Origin: Ruegeria sp. TM1040
GTDB lineage: Bacteria; Pseudomonadota; Alphaproteobacteria; Rhodobacterales; Rhodobacteraceae
Assembly: GCF_000014065.1 (NCBI RefSeq)
Contig: NC_008044.1
Span: 1,449,501 to 1,513,500, forward strand
Direction: 5' to 3'
DNA: 64,000 nt
The notes below the pieces were generated by a model. The model did not search any database, was not told the origin of the DNA, and was given only the letters and a program-made list of their open reading frames with translations. Shown piece after piece: positions 1-9,401 of this stretch. The translations under genes and the position numbers were made by a program. Every line of letters begins with the position of its first letter. Position 1 is the stretch's first letter.

Positions 1-467
1 GCTGAGGCCGCAATCCACATGAACATGCCGCCAAGCCACGCCACCAGAACCCGCCACAGGTGCACCGAGTCCGGCACCCGTCCAGGACGGTCAAAAATAT
101 CGGCCCCCGTGGTCGTTAGCGCCGAGACCATATCGAAATAGGCATTGAGATAGCTTGTGTTTTTCAACGCATCCTGCAGCGGAATGGCGAGGTAGAGCGG
201 CAAAAGCACAAAAGTCGCGAGCAGGGTCATAAGCTGCCCTGGCATCCCGTAACGCGGCACGCGGTTCGAAACCGAAAGCCCCACAAAGGCCACCAACGTG
301 AGCCCGACAATCCCGGAATAAAAGAAGCTCTGCGATGTCTGGTGGTCATCCACAATCACCGCATGTACGGCCGGGATCCACATCGCAATGGCAAACACCC
401 CCCAGATGAGCAGCAGCAGCGGCAAGCGCAGCACACCGCGCACTTGTTTCAGGGGGCGGCGTATCAT
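1..467 (-). CDS. trkH: Trk potassium uptake protein TrkH (N-terminal part; gene continues past left edge)
   Basis: Membrane-embedded, ion-conducting subunit of the Trk K+ uptake system, gated by the cytoplasmic protein TrkA. The reading frame is open from an ATG at 467 down to base 1, giving about 155 residues. They show a basic N-terminus, several hydrophobic segments (about residues 13-37, 50-65, 75-97) and a TTTGAD stretch near residue 121 that matches the first selectivity-filter loop of Trk/Ktr channels. It starts 1 bp after the trkA stop codon, so the two are almost certainly co-transcribed and co-translated. Only the C-terminal part is missing, because of the window edge. The family call rests on the filter motif, the membrane pattern and the trkA neighbour. 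Confidence 0.9.
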   Translation of the reverse strand, partial: MIRRPLKQVRGVLRLPLLLLIWGVFAIAMWIPAVHAVIVDDHQTSQSFFYSGIVGLTLVAFVGLSVSNRVPRYGMPGQLMTLLATFVLLPLYLAIPLQDALKNTSYLNAYFDMVSALTTTGADIFDRPGRVPDSVHLWRVLVAWLGGMFMWIAAS

Positions 468-468
468 C

Positions 469-1845
469 CTAGAAGTAGTCGATCGAGACTTGCATCAGGC
501 GCTCGACCTCCCGCACATCAGCGGCCATCGCAAAGAGGGCAATCGTGTCCCCCGCCTCGATCCGAAGCCCGCCACTGGGGCGCATGACCTCGCCGTTCTT
601 GGATACAGCGCCCACCAGCACACCTTCGGGGAAATCAATGTCCCGAATGGCCTGCCCCGCCATGGGAGAGGTAGAAAGCACTTCGGTTTCAATAACTTCC
701 GCTTCGGCGTCGCCAATGGAATAAACCTGCCGGATACGGCCATAGCGGATGTGACGCAGGATAGAACTGACGGTGGTGGCGCGCGGATTGATATGCGCGT
801 CAATCCCGAGGTGCGGCAGCAGCGGCAGCAGCGTCGGGTCGTTGATCAGGGCGATTGCAAACGGGCAGCCTTCGGTCTTGGCACGCACCGCTGCCAGCAT
901 GTTGGTCTTGTCGTCATCGGTCACCGCCAGCATGGCATCGGCCTTGTCGATGCCCGCCTCGATCATCAGCCCCCGATCCAGACCATCGCCATTCAGAACG
1001 ATCGTGCGTTCCAGAGCCTCTGCGGCAACCTCGGCGTTTTTGCGGTTCTTTTCGATCATCTTGGCCCGCGTGCGCCGGGTGCGCGCCTCGAGCGCTTTGG
1101 CAACTTCAAGGCCGACATTGCCGCCGCCGACGATCACCACGCGCTCCTGACGTTTCTCAGTCTTTCCAAAGACTTCCATCGTGCGGCTCACGTCGTCTGC
1201 ATGGCAAAACACATAGGCCGCATCGCCCACAAACAGTTGATCCCCTGGCTCCGGCGCAAACAGCGATCCGTCGCGGCGAATGCCAACCACAATGGCACGC
1301 AACGTCGAGAAGAGCTCCGTCAACTGGCGCAGCGGCGTGTTTACAACGGGGCAGTCTGCCTCCACGTTGATGCCCAACAGCTGCGCACGTCCGTCCATGA
1401 ATACTTCGGTGTCAAAAGCTGCCGGCGCGCGCAGACGCTGCATAGCCGCCGCCGCAACTTCCCGCTCCGGGCTGATCACCACATCGATCGGCAGATGGTC
1501 CCGGCGATAGAGATCGGAATAAATCGCGTTCAGATAGCTCTTGGCCCGCAGACGCGCGATCTTGCGCTGGATGGCAAACACGGAATGCGCCACTTGGCAG
1601 GTGACCATGTTCACCTCGTCCGAGTGCGTGGCGGCGATGATCATATCCGCGTCCCGCGCCCCGGCCCGATCAAGAACATCCGGATATGAGGCAAAGCCCG
1701 CAATGCCTTGAACATCAAGCGTATCTGTCGCGCGGCGCACAAGGTCAGGATTGTTGTCGACAACCGTCACGTCGTTGTGTTCGCCGGACAAATGCCGTGC
1801 GATCTGCCAACCGACCTGCCCGGCTCCACAGATGATAACTTTCAT
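469..1845 (-). CDS. trkA: Trk system potassium transporter TrkA
   Basis: Cytoplasmic gating subunit of Trk potassium uptake that binds NAD(H) and other nucleotides and attaches to TrkH. The protein is 458 aa, the usual length. It contains two Rossmann/RCK modules: the first opens with MKVIICGAGQVGW (GxGxxG) at residues 1-13, the second with VVIVGGGNVGLEVA at about residue 234, each followed by a TrkA-C type domain. The gene lies 99 bp downstream of ntrX on the same strand. The order ntrYX-trkAH is common in alphaproteobacteria, so the gene may be read from the nitrogen-regulation operon as well as from a promoter in the 99 bp gap. Confidence 0.96.
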   Translation of the reverse strand: MKVIICGAGQVGWQIARHLSGEHNDVTVVDNNPDLVRRATDTLDVQGIAGFASYPDVLDRAGARDADMIIAATHSDEVNMVTCQVAHSVFAIQRKIARLRAKSYLNAIYSDLYRRDHLPIDVVISPEREVAAAAMQRLRAPAAFDTEVFMDGRAQLLGINVEADCPVVNTPLRQLTELFSTLRAIVVGIRRDGSLFAPEPGDQLFVGDAAYVFCHADDVSRTMEVFGKTEKRQERVVIVGGGNVGLEVAKALEARTRRTRAKMIEKNRKNAEVAAEALERTIVLNGDGLDRGLMIEAGIDKADAMLAVTDDDKTNMLAAVRAKTEGCPFAIALINDPTLLPLLPHLGIDAHINPRATTVSSILRHIRYGRIRQVYSIGDAEAEVIETEVLSTSPMAGQAIRDIDFPEGVLVGAVSKNGEVMRPSGGLRIEAGDTIALFAMAADVREVERLMQVSIDYF

Positions 1846-1944
1846 AGATCCGCTCTCCGGGCGCTGGACTGCCTGATTTGCATGCCAGATGGTGCGAAGG
1901 GGGTCAATTCAATTGTCCCGCCGCAGCCCTGGCCTACACCTGAT

Positions 1945-3363
1945 TTACGCTGTCTCTTCCGTGGCTTCCTCGCTCTCGACCCGCGCCACCCGCGCGCCCG
2001 CCTTGTTCGATGTGACAACGCCGAGCGATTTCAGTTTGCGGTGGAGCGCCGAGCGTTCCATGCCCACAAAGGAGGCCGTGCGGCTGATGTTGCCGCCAAA
2101 GCGATTGATCTGCGTCAGAAGATATTCGCGTTCAAAGGCCTCGCGTGCCTCGCGCAAAGGCAGCGTAGCCAAGGCGCCAGAGAGCACGACGCGACCTTCT
2201 GTTTCGACCTTTTCTTCTTCGCTCGGCAGATCCTTTGCCTGAATGGGACCGGAGGTTTCTCCAAGGATCAGAACGCGTTCCACCAGATTCTTCAGCTGGC
2301 GCACATTGCCCGGCCAGGTCATCGTCTGCATCAAGGCCACGGCGTCTTCGCTAAGGGCGCGCAGTGGCAGGCCCTGCGTCTGGTTGAAGCCTTGGATGAA
2401 ATACTCCGCCAGCAGCGGGATGTCCTCGCGCCGGTCCGAGAGCGATGGCACGCAGATCGGAACCACATTCAGACGGTGATACAATTCCTGACGGAAGTTG
2501 CCATCCTTGATCTCCTGTTCGAGATCGCGATTTGTGGCCGAGATCACCCGTAGGTCCACCTTGACCTTCTCGGTGCCGCCAACGCGCACAAACTGCTGAT
2601 CCACCAGCACGCGCAGGATCTTGGATTGGGTGCCGGGGGGCATATCCGCCACTTCGTCAAAAAAGACGACGCCCCCATCTGCCTGCTCCAGCAGCCCCGG
2701 CTCGACGCCGCGTTCGCTGCTCTCACGCCCAAAGAGCACATCTTCCATGCGCTCGGGCTCAATGCTGGCGCAATTCACGGTGACAAAAGGCTCACTGGCG
2801 CGGTGGGAGTTTGCGTGAATATAGCGGGCTGCTACTTCCTTGCCGCTGCCCGCAGGCCCGGTGAGCATGACGCGCCCATTGGATTTCGTCACCTTGTCAA
2901 GCTGGCTGGTCAAGGCACGAAACGCGGGCGACGTCCCGACCATATCGGTTGCACCTACATCCTTGCGGCGCAGATCCGTGTTTTCGCGACGCAGGCGAGA
3001 GGTCTCCATCGCGCGCCGGATCACAACCATCAACTGGTCGATATTAAAGGGCTTCTCGATGAAGTCATAAGCGCCCTGCTTGATCGCCGCGACCGCAATT
3101 TCGATATTCCCGTGCCCCGAGATGATGACCACCGGAACCTCCGGGTAATCCCGCTTTACGGTTTTCAGGATGTCGATCCCATCCATCTGGCTGTCTTTGA
3201 GCCAGATGTCCAAAATCAGCAGCGCAGGCGGAGCGTCTTCAAAGGCGGCCATGCATTCTTCGGAGTTGGCCGCTTTGCGCGTGGCATAGCTTTCGTCCTC
3301 CAGGATGTCTGAAACCAGCTCCCGGATGTCACGTTCATCATCAACAATCAGAATATCACTCAT
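1945..3363 (-). CDS. ntrX: Nitrogen regulation response regulator NtrX
   Basis: DNA-binding response regulator paired with the sensor kinase NtrY, linked in alphaproteobacteria to nitrogen metabolism, redox and envelope control. The 472-aa protein has a receiver domain (residues 1-125; DD at 8-9 and phospho-acceptor D52 in LLILDIW), an AAA+ domain (about 145-375; Walker A GPAGSGKE, Walker B VVFFDEVAD) and a C-terminal Fis-type helix-turn-helix (about 415-455). The loop that normally carries GAFTGA, the sigma-54 contact, reads FGRESSERGVEPG instead, so classical sigma-54 activation is unlikely. The start codon overlaps the ntrY stop by 4 bp, which points to translational coupling. Confidence 0.95.
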   Translation of the reverse strand: MSDILIVDDERDIRELVSDILEDESYATRKAANSEECMAAFEDAPPALLILDIWLKDSQMDGIDILKTVKRDYPEVPVVIISGHGNIEIAVAAIKQGAYDFIEKPFNIDQLMVVIRRAMETSRLRRENTDLRRKDVGATDMVGTSPAFRALTSQLDKVTKSNGRVMLTGPAGSGKEVAARYIHANSHRASEPFVTVNCASIEPERMEDVLFGRESSERGVEPGLLEQADGGVVFFDEVADMPPGTQSKILRVLVDQQFVRVGGTEKVKVDLRVISATNRDLEQEIKDGNFRQELYHRLNVVPICVPSLSDRREDIPLLAEYFIQGFNQTQGLPLRALSEDAVALMQTMTWPGNVRQLKNLVERVLILGETSGPIQAKDLPSEEEKVETEGRVVLSGALATLPLREAREAFEREYLLTQINRFGGNISRTASFVGMERSALHRKLKSLGVVTSNKAGARVARVESEEATEETA

Positions 3364-5639
3364 GTCAGCCCTGCTACTATAGTTTGTTTCTGGACGGCAT
3401 TTCCTGGCGCCAGCGCCGGGAGACGGATCACCGCCATTGCGCCTTGGTGGCTCATCCCGTCAAAGATGGGCGCGTCTTCCAGCACCAAACTGCCACCATG
3501 CTCTTCGATAATTTTCTTTACGATCGGCAGGCCGAGGCCTGTGCCCTCGTCACGGGTGGTGACATAGGGTTCAAACAGCCGGGCGCGATCTGCGGGCAAG
3601 CCGATCCCATTGTCCGCAATCGTAATGACAAACCCGCTATCATCGCTGCTCACATCGACCCGGATCTCCGGCGCGTAGCCCGGCTCTACGCCTTTCTTGC
3701 GCAAGGTCTCCGTGGCTTCGCCAGCGTTCTTGATAAGATTGGTCAGCGCCTGCCCGATCATTGTGGCGTCAACATCCACGTTCAGCGGATGATCCGGGAT
3801 CTGCGCGTGGATCTTGAGATCAGGTTGCCCGGCTTGCTGCAGCAACACGGCACTATGCACCAGCGCGCCTAGGTCTTCTTCGTGTCGATCGGGTTCCGGC
3901 ATCCGTGCAAATTTTGAAAACTCATCAACGATGCGACGCAAGTCGTTGGTTTGACGCACAATAACATCGGTCATCGACTGCAGTTGATCGCTCTGCTCTT
4001 CGCTGAGTTTTGGAGCAAACTTGCGCTTGATCCGCTCCGCGCTGAGCTGGATCGGGGTGAGCGGGTTCTTGATCTCATGGGCGATCCGGCGCGCCACGTC
4101 ACCCCATGCCGCCATGCGCTGCGCACTCACGAGATCGGTGACATCGTCAAAGGCAACCACATAGCCCTCGAGCGTATTGTCATCGCCGTGTCGGCGCGAC
4201 ATCCGCACAAGGAGGTTCTCCAACTGCCCTTGTCGGGTTACTTTGATCTCACCCTGGGCATTGTTGCTGCCGCCTTTGACGAGATCGTCAAACAGCGGAC
4301 CAAACTCCGGAATGGCCACCGCAAGTGCAAGTGACTTTTGGTCCTCACGCCAATCCAGCAAGCGCTTGGCCGAGGTGTTCACAAAGGTCACGCAGCCCTT
4401 TGCATCAAGCCCCACAACGCCAGAGGTCACCGACGACAGCACCGAGTCAAACAGACGACGGCGCTGCTCGATCTGATGCGTGTTCTGTAGCAAGGTTTCA
4501 CGTTGTGCCTGAAGTTGCTGCGTCATCTGATTGAAATAACGCCCTAATTGCGCAATTTCGTCGTCGCCGTTCTCTTCTACCACCTGCACACTCAGATTGC
4601 CACCGCCCACACGCTGCGCCGCAACCGTCAAGCGCCCGACCGGGCGTGAAAGGCGCTCCGCAAACCACATGCCAAGCCACATCGCCGCAAGGATCAGGAT
4701 CACTGCAAAGCCGAGATACAACAGGCCGAATTCAAATAGCACCCGCCCGCGCTCACTCTCGAGTTGTTGATAAAGATGCGCAGTTTCCTGAGTGTCGTCG
4801 AGCAGGTTCAACAGTTCACCGTCGACTTCACGACTGACGTAGAGATACCGATCCACAAAGGCGTTGAGACGCACCAGGGCGCGAAACTCGCTATTGTCCC
4901 AATCCTGGATCAGGTGCAGCCCCTCGGATTCGGCGGCTGCGATCTGTGCATCAGTGGGTTCTTCGAAGTCAAACTCGTAGGATCGCTCCCCGCGGGTTTG
5001 GATCGCCCCGATCCCATTGATCACATAGGCCTCTTGCAGGCCGCGCTGGATCTGCAGCTGGCCTTGCGACAGAACCTGCCGCAACTGCCCGTCGCTCATG
5101 AAGAAATTCTTGTTCCGGCTTCGATCCAGAAAACGCGCCAGCGCCAGCGCATCCTGTTCGAGATCCTGACGCTGCTGGCGTTCATAGGCTTCTGCAGCCT
5201 TGACCGAGTTGCCAATCACATCGCGCACGCGCTCGGAAAACCAGCCCTCAAGACCCACATTCACCGTCAAGACAGCAAAGACCGCAACCGTCACGGTGGG
5301 CACCAGCGCGAGGAAGGCAAAGGCGCCGATCAATCGCAGGTGCAGACGCGAGCCCGCCGACTTCTCACGCCGCGCGGCGATCAGACGTCCGATCTGGCTG
5401 AGGACCAGCGCTGCAATCGACAGCACATAGACAAGATCAGCGAGCAGGATCAGGCGCAGCGCCGGGGAGCTCGCATTCTGGCCAAAGGGACCGATCACAA
5501 GAAATGTCACCAAAGCCATGATGGGCCCGAGCAACACCAGCCCCAAGGTGGTGATGTTGCGCGCGCGGCGCGTCTTACGCCAGCGATCCAGGGCGCCAAG
5601 CCACAGATACACCGAACGGATATGTGACAACTGTGCCAC
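3360..5639 (-). CDS. ntrY: Nitrogen regulation sensor histidine kinase NtrY
   Basis: Membrane sensor kinase that phosphorylates NtrX. The 759-aa protein shows several N-terminal membrane segments (about residues 28-60, 65-88, 103-130) and a long extracytoplasmic region. A further transmembrane helix near 305-325 is followed by a HAMP domain (RLSRPVGRLTVAAQRV), a PAS domain (about 390-490), a HisKA domain with the phospho-acceptor histidine in [13 protein letters not shown] (about 520), and a HATPase domain with N (LIKNAGEA), G1 (DNGIGLP) and G2 (GTGLGLPI) boxes. The size and the multi-pass N-terminus are typical of NtrY and unlike the soluble NtrB. It overlaps ntrX and lies 99 bp after ntrC. 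Confidence 0.95.
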   Translation of the reverse strand: MAQLSHIRSVYLWLGALDRWRKTRRARNITTLGLVLLGPIMALVTFLVIGPFGQNASSPALRLILLADLVYVLSIAALVLSQIGRLIAARREKSAGSRLHLRLIGAFAFLALVPTVTVAVFAVLTVNVGLEGWFSERVRDVIGNSVKAAEAYERQQRQDLEQDALALARFLDRSRNKNFFMSDGQLRQVLSQGQLQIQRGLQEAYVINGIGAIQTRGERSYEFDFEEPTDAQIAAAESEGLHLIQDWDNSEFRALVRLNAFVDRYLYVSREVDGELLNLLDDTQETAHLYQQLESERGRVLFEFGLLYLGFAVILILAAMWLGMWFAERLSRPVGRLTVAAQRVGGGNLSVQVVEENGDDEIAQLGRYFNQMTQQLQAQRETLLQNTHQIEQRRRLFDSVLSSVTSGVVGLDAKGCVTFVNTSAKRLLDWREDQKSLALAVAIPEFGPLFDDLVKGGSNNAQGEIKVTRQGQLENLLVRMSRRHGDDNTLEGYVVAFDDVTDLVSAQRMAAWGDVARRIAHEIKNPLTPIQLSAERIKRKFAPKLSEEQSDQLQSMTDVIVRQTNDLRRIVDEFSKFARMPEPDRHEEDLGALVHSAVLLQQAGQPDLKIHAQIPDHPLNVDVDATMIGQALTNLIKNAGEATETLRKKGVEPGYAPEIRVDVSSDDSGFVITIADNGIGLPADRARLFEPYVTTRDEGTGLGLPIVKKIIEEHGGSLVLEDAPIFDGMSHQGAMAVIRLPALAPGNAVQKQTIVAGLT

Positions 5640-5738
5640 CGCCTGCCCCCAGTTGATGTTGAGCCTTCTTGGCTCACCACACTATCTCGCGTTGCCCCAT
5701 GGGCCTATTGACCTCCGGGCAACGCTGCTGTGGCGATA

Positions 5739-7118
5739 TTACATCAGTTTGCGGCGGCGTGTCACCTCTATATCGAGATCAGTGATTTTCTTGCGCAGCG
5801 TATTTCGGTTGATCCCGAGGAGATCGGCACATTTCGCCTGATTTCCGCCGGTTGCAGCAAGCGAGATCTCGATCAACGGCGCTTCGACTTCGCGCAGCAG
5901 CCGCGCATACAGCCCCGGTGGTGGCAGCATGTCGCCATGCAGATCGAAATATCGCTGCAGATGGCGCGCCACAGATTCGGAGAGCTTTTCATTGCTTGCC
6001 CCGCCCCCCATGACGGGCGCAACTCCGGTGCTCTGCGGCCCAAGCGCTGCGGCGACTTCTGACTTGCTGATTGTATCTCCGCGCGCTGTAAGCGCCAGTC
6101 TTTTCACGATATTTTCAAGCTGACGCACGTTCCCAGGCCAAGAATAGTGCCGCAAGAGATCCCGCGCTTCGTCGCTCAGCATGCGTCGCGGCCCCCCTTC
6201 GGCGTCCGCGCGGGTCAGGAAATGCTCACACAAAAGTGCGATGTCCTCGACCCGTTCGCGCAACGCAGGCACCGCAAGCTCCGTACCGCAAATCCGGTAG
6301 TAGAGATCCTGACGCAGTTTGCCGGCTTCGATCTGTTCAGCAAGATCTTGCTGACTGGAGGTCGCAATAAAGCGCGGTGCGTGGTCTCCGGGCGAATCCA
6401 TCATCCGCACAAGCCGCGCCTGAGCCTCATCGGTCAGATCAACCAGCTCATCGACCAGCAAGGTGCCGCCCTTCACTTGACTGAGCAGGCGCGAGGGGCC
6501 TTCAAGCTCGATGAGATCAGACGCCTCAGCGACCACAAATGGCAGGGTCCTGCGGTCCGAGAAATCGTGTATTGCCTTGGCAATTAAGGACTTCCCAGAC
6601 CCGCTCTCGCCCGTGATCAAAAGCGGCATATCGGTGTTCATAACCCGCGCAATCAGACGATAGAGCGTCTGCATCACCTCTGTGCGCCCCACCAGCGGCA
6701 GCTCATCGGGTCGCTCCTCGACGACCTCGACATGGCTGGTGCTCTGGGCGCTGCGCTTTTCGGTGAGGGCCTTGGCCGTGCGCTTCATCAGCTCAGGCAG
6801 GTCAAAAGGTTTGGGCAGATAATCATAGGCTTCGGCTTCGGCAGCCTTGATGGCGGTCATGATCGTATTCTGCGCCGAGATCACGATGACCGGCAGCCCG
6901 GGCCGGTCCTGGGCAATCTTGGGGAGCATCTCCAGCCCATTGCCGTCCGGCATCATCACGTCGGAGATCACAACATCGCCTTTGCCTTCGCCAACCCAGC
7001 GCATCAACGTTGTGAGAGAGGACGTCGCATGGACCTTGCACCCCGCCCGCGTCAGCGCCTGTGTGAGCACAGTGCGGATCGTACGGTCATCATCTGCAAC
7101 AAGAACGGTGCCATCCAT
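5739..7118 (-). CDS. ntrC: Nitrogen regulation protein NR(I), NtrC
   Basis: Response regulator of nitrogen assimilation, phosphorylated by NtrB. The start chosen is the ATG at 7118, giving [11 protein letters not shown] with an AGGAG ribosome site 9 bases upstream; an in-frame upstream ATG at 7214 would add 32 residues that overlap ntrB. The 459-aa protein has a receiver (phospho-acceptor D53), an AAA+ domain (Walker A GESGSGKS at about 168) and a Fis-type HTH at the C-terminus ([20 protein letters not shown]). Between Walker A and Walker B the GAFTGA region is absent and the domain is shortened. This matches the known Rhodobacter capsulatus NtrC, which works with the housekeeping sigma factor instead of sigma-54. 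Confidence 0.95.
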   Translation of the reverse strand: MDGTVLVADDDRTIRTVLTQALTRAGCKVHATSSLTTLMRWVGEGKGDVVISDVMMPDGNGLEMLPKIAQDRPGLPVIVISAQNTIMTAIKAAEAEAYDYLPKPFDLPELMKRTAKALTEKRSAQSTSHVEVVEERPDELPLVGRTEVMQTLYRLIARVMNTDMPLLITGESGSGKSLIAKAIHDFSDRRTLPFVVAEASDLIELEGPSRLLSQVKGGTLLVDELVDLTDEAQARLVRMMDSPGDHAPRFIATSSQQDLAEQIEAGKLRQDLYYRICGTELAVPALRERVEDIALLCEHFLTRADAEGGPRRMLSDEARDLLRHYSWPGNVRQLENIVKRLALTARGDTISKSEVAAALGPQSTGVAPVMGGGASNEKLSESVARHLQRYFDLHGDMLPPPGLYARLLREVEAPLIEISLAATGGNQAKCADLLGINRNTLRKKITDLDIEVTRRRKLM

Positions 7119-7135
7119 GTCTTTGGTCTCCTGAG

Positions 7136-8224
7136 TTATTTCTGCTCTCGCGGAACGCGCGAAAGCGACAGTCTGAAGGTCGTGTTGCCGGGCTCTGAGC
7201 GCACGGAAATCCAACCGTTATGGTCGCCGATGATCTTGCTGACCAAGGCCAGGCCAAGACCTGTTCCGTTCTCCTTGCCAGAGACAAAAGGCTCAAAGAT
7301 ATCGTCGCGGATCTTCTCCGGCAGCCCTGGCCCATCGTCGCTGATCTCGATCTGCAAGGGCAGCAGCTTGCCCTGTCCGTCGCTGCGACGCAGGCGGAAG
7401 GAGTGTTCATAAAAGGTGCGTACCGTAATGGTGCCACCCGCGCTGCCTGCGGCCTCTGAGGCATTCTTGAGAAGGTTCAAAACCACCTGCAACAGCTGAT
7501 CCGGGTCGCCCCAGGCCAGCGGCAGCGAGGGGTCGTATTTCTCGACAATCTTCATATGTGCGCCGAAGCCCAGCAGCGCGGAGCGGCGCGCGCGGTCCAG
7601 AACATCATGCAGATTGACCGGTTTGAAGTCCGGCTCGGAGAGATTTCCAAACTGCTCCACCTGCTCCAGCAGCTTCACGATCCGGCGGCTCTCACTCACG
7701 ATTAGATCCGTAAGTTCAAGGTCATCCGTGGAGAGGTTCATGCTCAAAAGCTGCGCGGCACCGGTGATCCCCGCCAAAGGGTTCTTGATTTCATGCGCCA
7801 GCATCTCTGCCATGCCGATCGCCGATTGCGCGGCCGATTTGGCGGAGTGGGTCTGCGTCATCCGCCCCGCAAGCTCTCGCGGCGAGAGCATCAGCAGCAT
7901 ATGACCAGGATGCCCGTGGAGCGGCGCAATCTGCACAGCACATTGCAACGGTGCGCGTTCGCGGGCGCCGACATCGACATCATTCACAAATAGGGGCGTG
8001 CCCTGCTCTCGAGCCTTGTCAAAGGCCAGTTCGATCGAGGACTCAATCGCGACCTTCTGCCAGATTTTCTTACCAATCAGGGACTTGCGCGAGGAGTTGA
8101 TAAAGCCCTCAGCAGCTGAGTTCACATCTTCAATGCAATTATGCTCATCGACCAGAAACGCGGGTACCGGCAGCGAAGCCCAGATGTCGCAGTCGTTGCT
8201 GTGAGGATTCGAGGCATCATTCAT
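7136..8224 (-). CDS. ntrB: Nitrogen regulation sensor histidine kinase NtrB
   Basis: Soluble kinase/phosphatase that sets the phosphorylation state of NtrC, normally under PII (GlnB) control. The 362-aa protein has an N-terminal PAS domain (about 14-125, starting [19 protein letters not shown]), a HisKA domain with the histidine in [15 protein letters not shown] (about 143), and a HATPase domain with [16 protein letters not shown] and GTGLGLAL boxes. No membrane segments are seen, which separates it from NtrY. It overlaps dusB by 4 bp upstream and is followed 17 bp later by ntrC, so dusB-ntrB-ntrC form one operon, as in Rhodobacter nifR3-ntrB-ntrC. Confidence 0.96.
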   Translation of the reverse strand: MNDASNPHSNDCDIWASLPVPAFLVDEHNCIEDVNSAAEGFINSSRKSLIGKKIWQKVAIESSIELAFDKAREQGTPLFVNDVDVGARERAPLQCAVQIAPLHGHPGHMLLMLSPRELAGRMTQTHSAKSAAQSAIGMAEMLAHEIKNPLAGITGAAQLLSMNLSTDDLELTDLIVSESRRIVKLLEQVEQFGNLSEPDFKPVNLHDVLDRARRSALLGFGAHMKIVEKYDPSLPLAWGDPDQLLQVVLNLLKNASEAAGSAGGTITVRTFYEHSFRLRRSDGQGKLLPLQIEISDDGPGLPEKIRDDIFEPFVSGKENGTGLGLALVSKIIGDHNGWISVRSEPGNTTFRLSLSRVPREQK

Positions 8225-9207
8225 GCGGCAGTCTCCTGCTCAGTTCCCTGAAGCGCACTCGGGAGCAATCGCAACACATCAGAGGGGGATTTGGCCGTCA
8301 GAACCTCGCGCCGCAGGGCCGCAGGTGTCCCGGCCTCATCCATATACCAGCCTAGGTGCTTGCGCGCGACGCGGAGGCCCAACTCCGCCCCATAAAAGGC
8401 AAGCATCGCCTCGTAGTGCTTTGAAACCAGATCAATAAATGCGCGCCCTTCGGGAACGTCCGGAGCAGCCGTGCCCCAGAGATCATGCGCGATCTGAGCC
8501 AGAAGCCAGGGTCTTCCCTGCACACCGCGCCCGATCATGACGCCATCCGCTCCGGAGTCTGAGAGCGCCTTGCCCGCGCTTTTTGCATCGACAATATCGC
8601 CATTGGCCAGCAAGGGAACAGAGATCGCATTCTTGATCTCCGAGATCGCAGCCCAGTCAGCATGACCTTTGTAAAACTGGCACCGGGTACGACCATGGAT
8701 AGTGACCATCTGGACACCCGCGGCTTCGGCGCGGCGCGCCACATCAGCGGCATTGAGACAGTTATCGTCCCACCCCAACCGGGTCTTGAGCGTGACAGGC
8801 ACATCCACCGCCTGAACGACTGCCTCAATCAACGACAGCGCGTGATCGGGGGTCTTCAGGAGCGCAGAGCCCGAATAGCCGTTGGTCACTTTCTTTGCCG
8901 GACATCCCATGTTGATGTCGATCATCCGCGCCCCACGATCTGCCACCTGACGCGCGGCCTCTGCCATCCAATACGCGTCGCGCCCGGCGATCTGAACCGA
9001 GGTATTCTCCACATCGGCGCTCAGTTCCGCCTTCTCGCGCACGCCGGGCTTGGCTTGAACCATCTCCTGACTGGCGACCATCTCGCTCACCACTAGGCCC
9101 GCCCCGAAAGAGCGCACCAGATCCCGAAACGGGCGGTCAGTGATCCCGGCCATGGGCGCCAGAGCGACGGGGGGATCGAGATGTGTGGGTCCAACTGAAA
9201 AGGACAA
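8221..9207 (-). CDS. dusB: tRNA-dihydrouridine synthase DusB (NifR3)
   Basis: FMN- and NADPH-dependent enzyme that reduces uridine to dihydrouridine in the D-loop of tRNAs. The 328-aa protein has the TIM-barrel opening VALAPMAGITDRPFRDL, the catalytic-cysteine motif MGCPAKKVTNGYSGSALL (about 100-117), HGRTR near 170 and the FMN phosphate-binding DGVMIGRGVQGRPW (about 223-236). It is the first gene of the nitrogen-regulation operon; the same order named it nifR3 in Rhodobacter. The promoter should lie in the 194 bp gap shared with divergent ispDF. Confidence 0.96.
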   Translation of the reverse strand: MSFSVGPTHLDPPVALAPMAGITDRPFRDLVRSFGAGLVVSEMVASQEMVQAKPGVREKAELSADVENTSVQIAGRDAYWMAEAARQVADRGARMIDINMGCPAKKVTNGYSGSALLKTPDHALSLIEAVVQAVDVPVTLKTRLGWDDNCLNAADVARRAEAAGVQMVTIHGRTRCQFYKGHADWAAISEIKNAISVPLLANGDIVDAKSAGKALSDSGADGVMIGRGVQGRPWLLAQIAHDLWGTAAPDVPEGRAFIDLVSKHYEAMLAFYGAELGLRVARKHLGWYMDEAGTPAALRREVLTAKSPSDVLRLLPSALQGTEQETAA

Positions 9208-9249
9208 CTGCTTAATCCTTATGCATACGAGTGTTTTTTAGCTTGAATC

Positions 9250-9262
9250 GGAGCTATGCTCC
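9250..9262. promoter_or_regulatory. Short palindrome in the dusB/ispDF divergent promoter region
   Basis: GGAGC-TAT-GCTCC lies 43 bp upstream of the dusB start in the 194 bp divergent gap. It is a perfect 5-bp inverted repeat with a 3-bp centre and no U-run, so it resembles a small operator more than a terminator. The arms are short and chance is possible. No clear -35/-10 pair could be fixed for either gene. Confidence 0.25.
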
Positions 9263-9401
9263 ATTCCAACACGCCATTCCAGCCCTGCTCATGACACTGT
9301 ATGCCTATTTTTTAATCACACCTGCTCGAAACATTGCTACTTTATCCGCCGCAGCTTAAACACGCCGGCAAGTTGCTCATGCACAGGACGAACACCGCGC
9401 C

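Noticed and set aside
388-1689. 433-codon open frame opposite trkA
   Set aside because: Antisense shadow; composition is rich in Arg, His and Gln without structure, whereas trkA motifs are clear.
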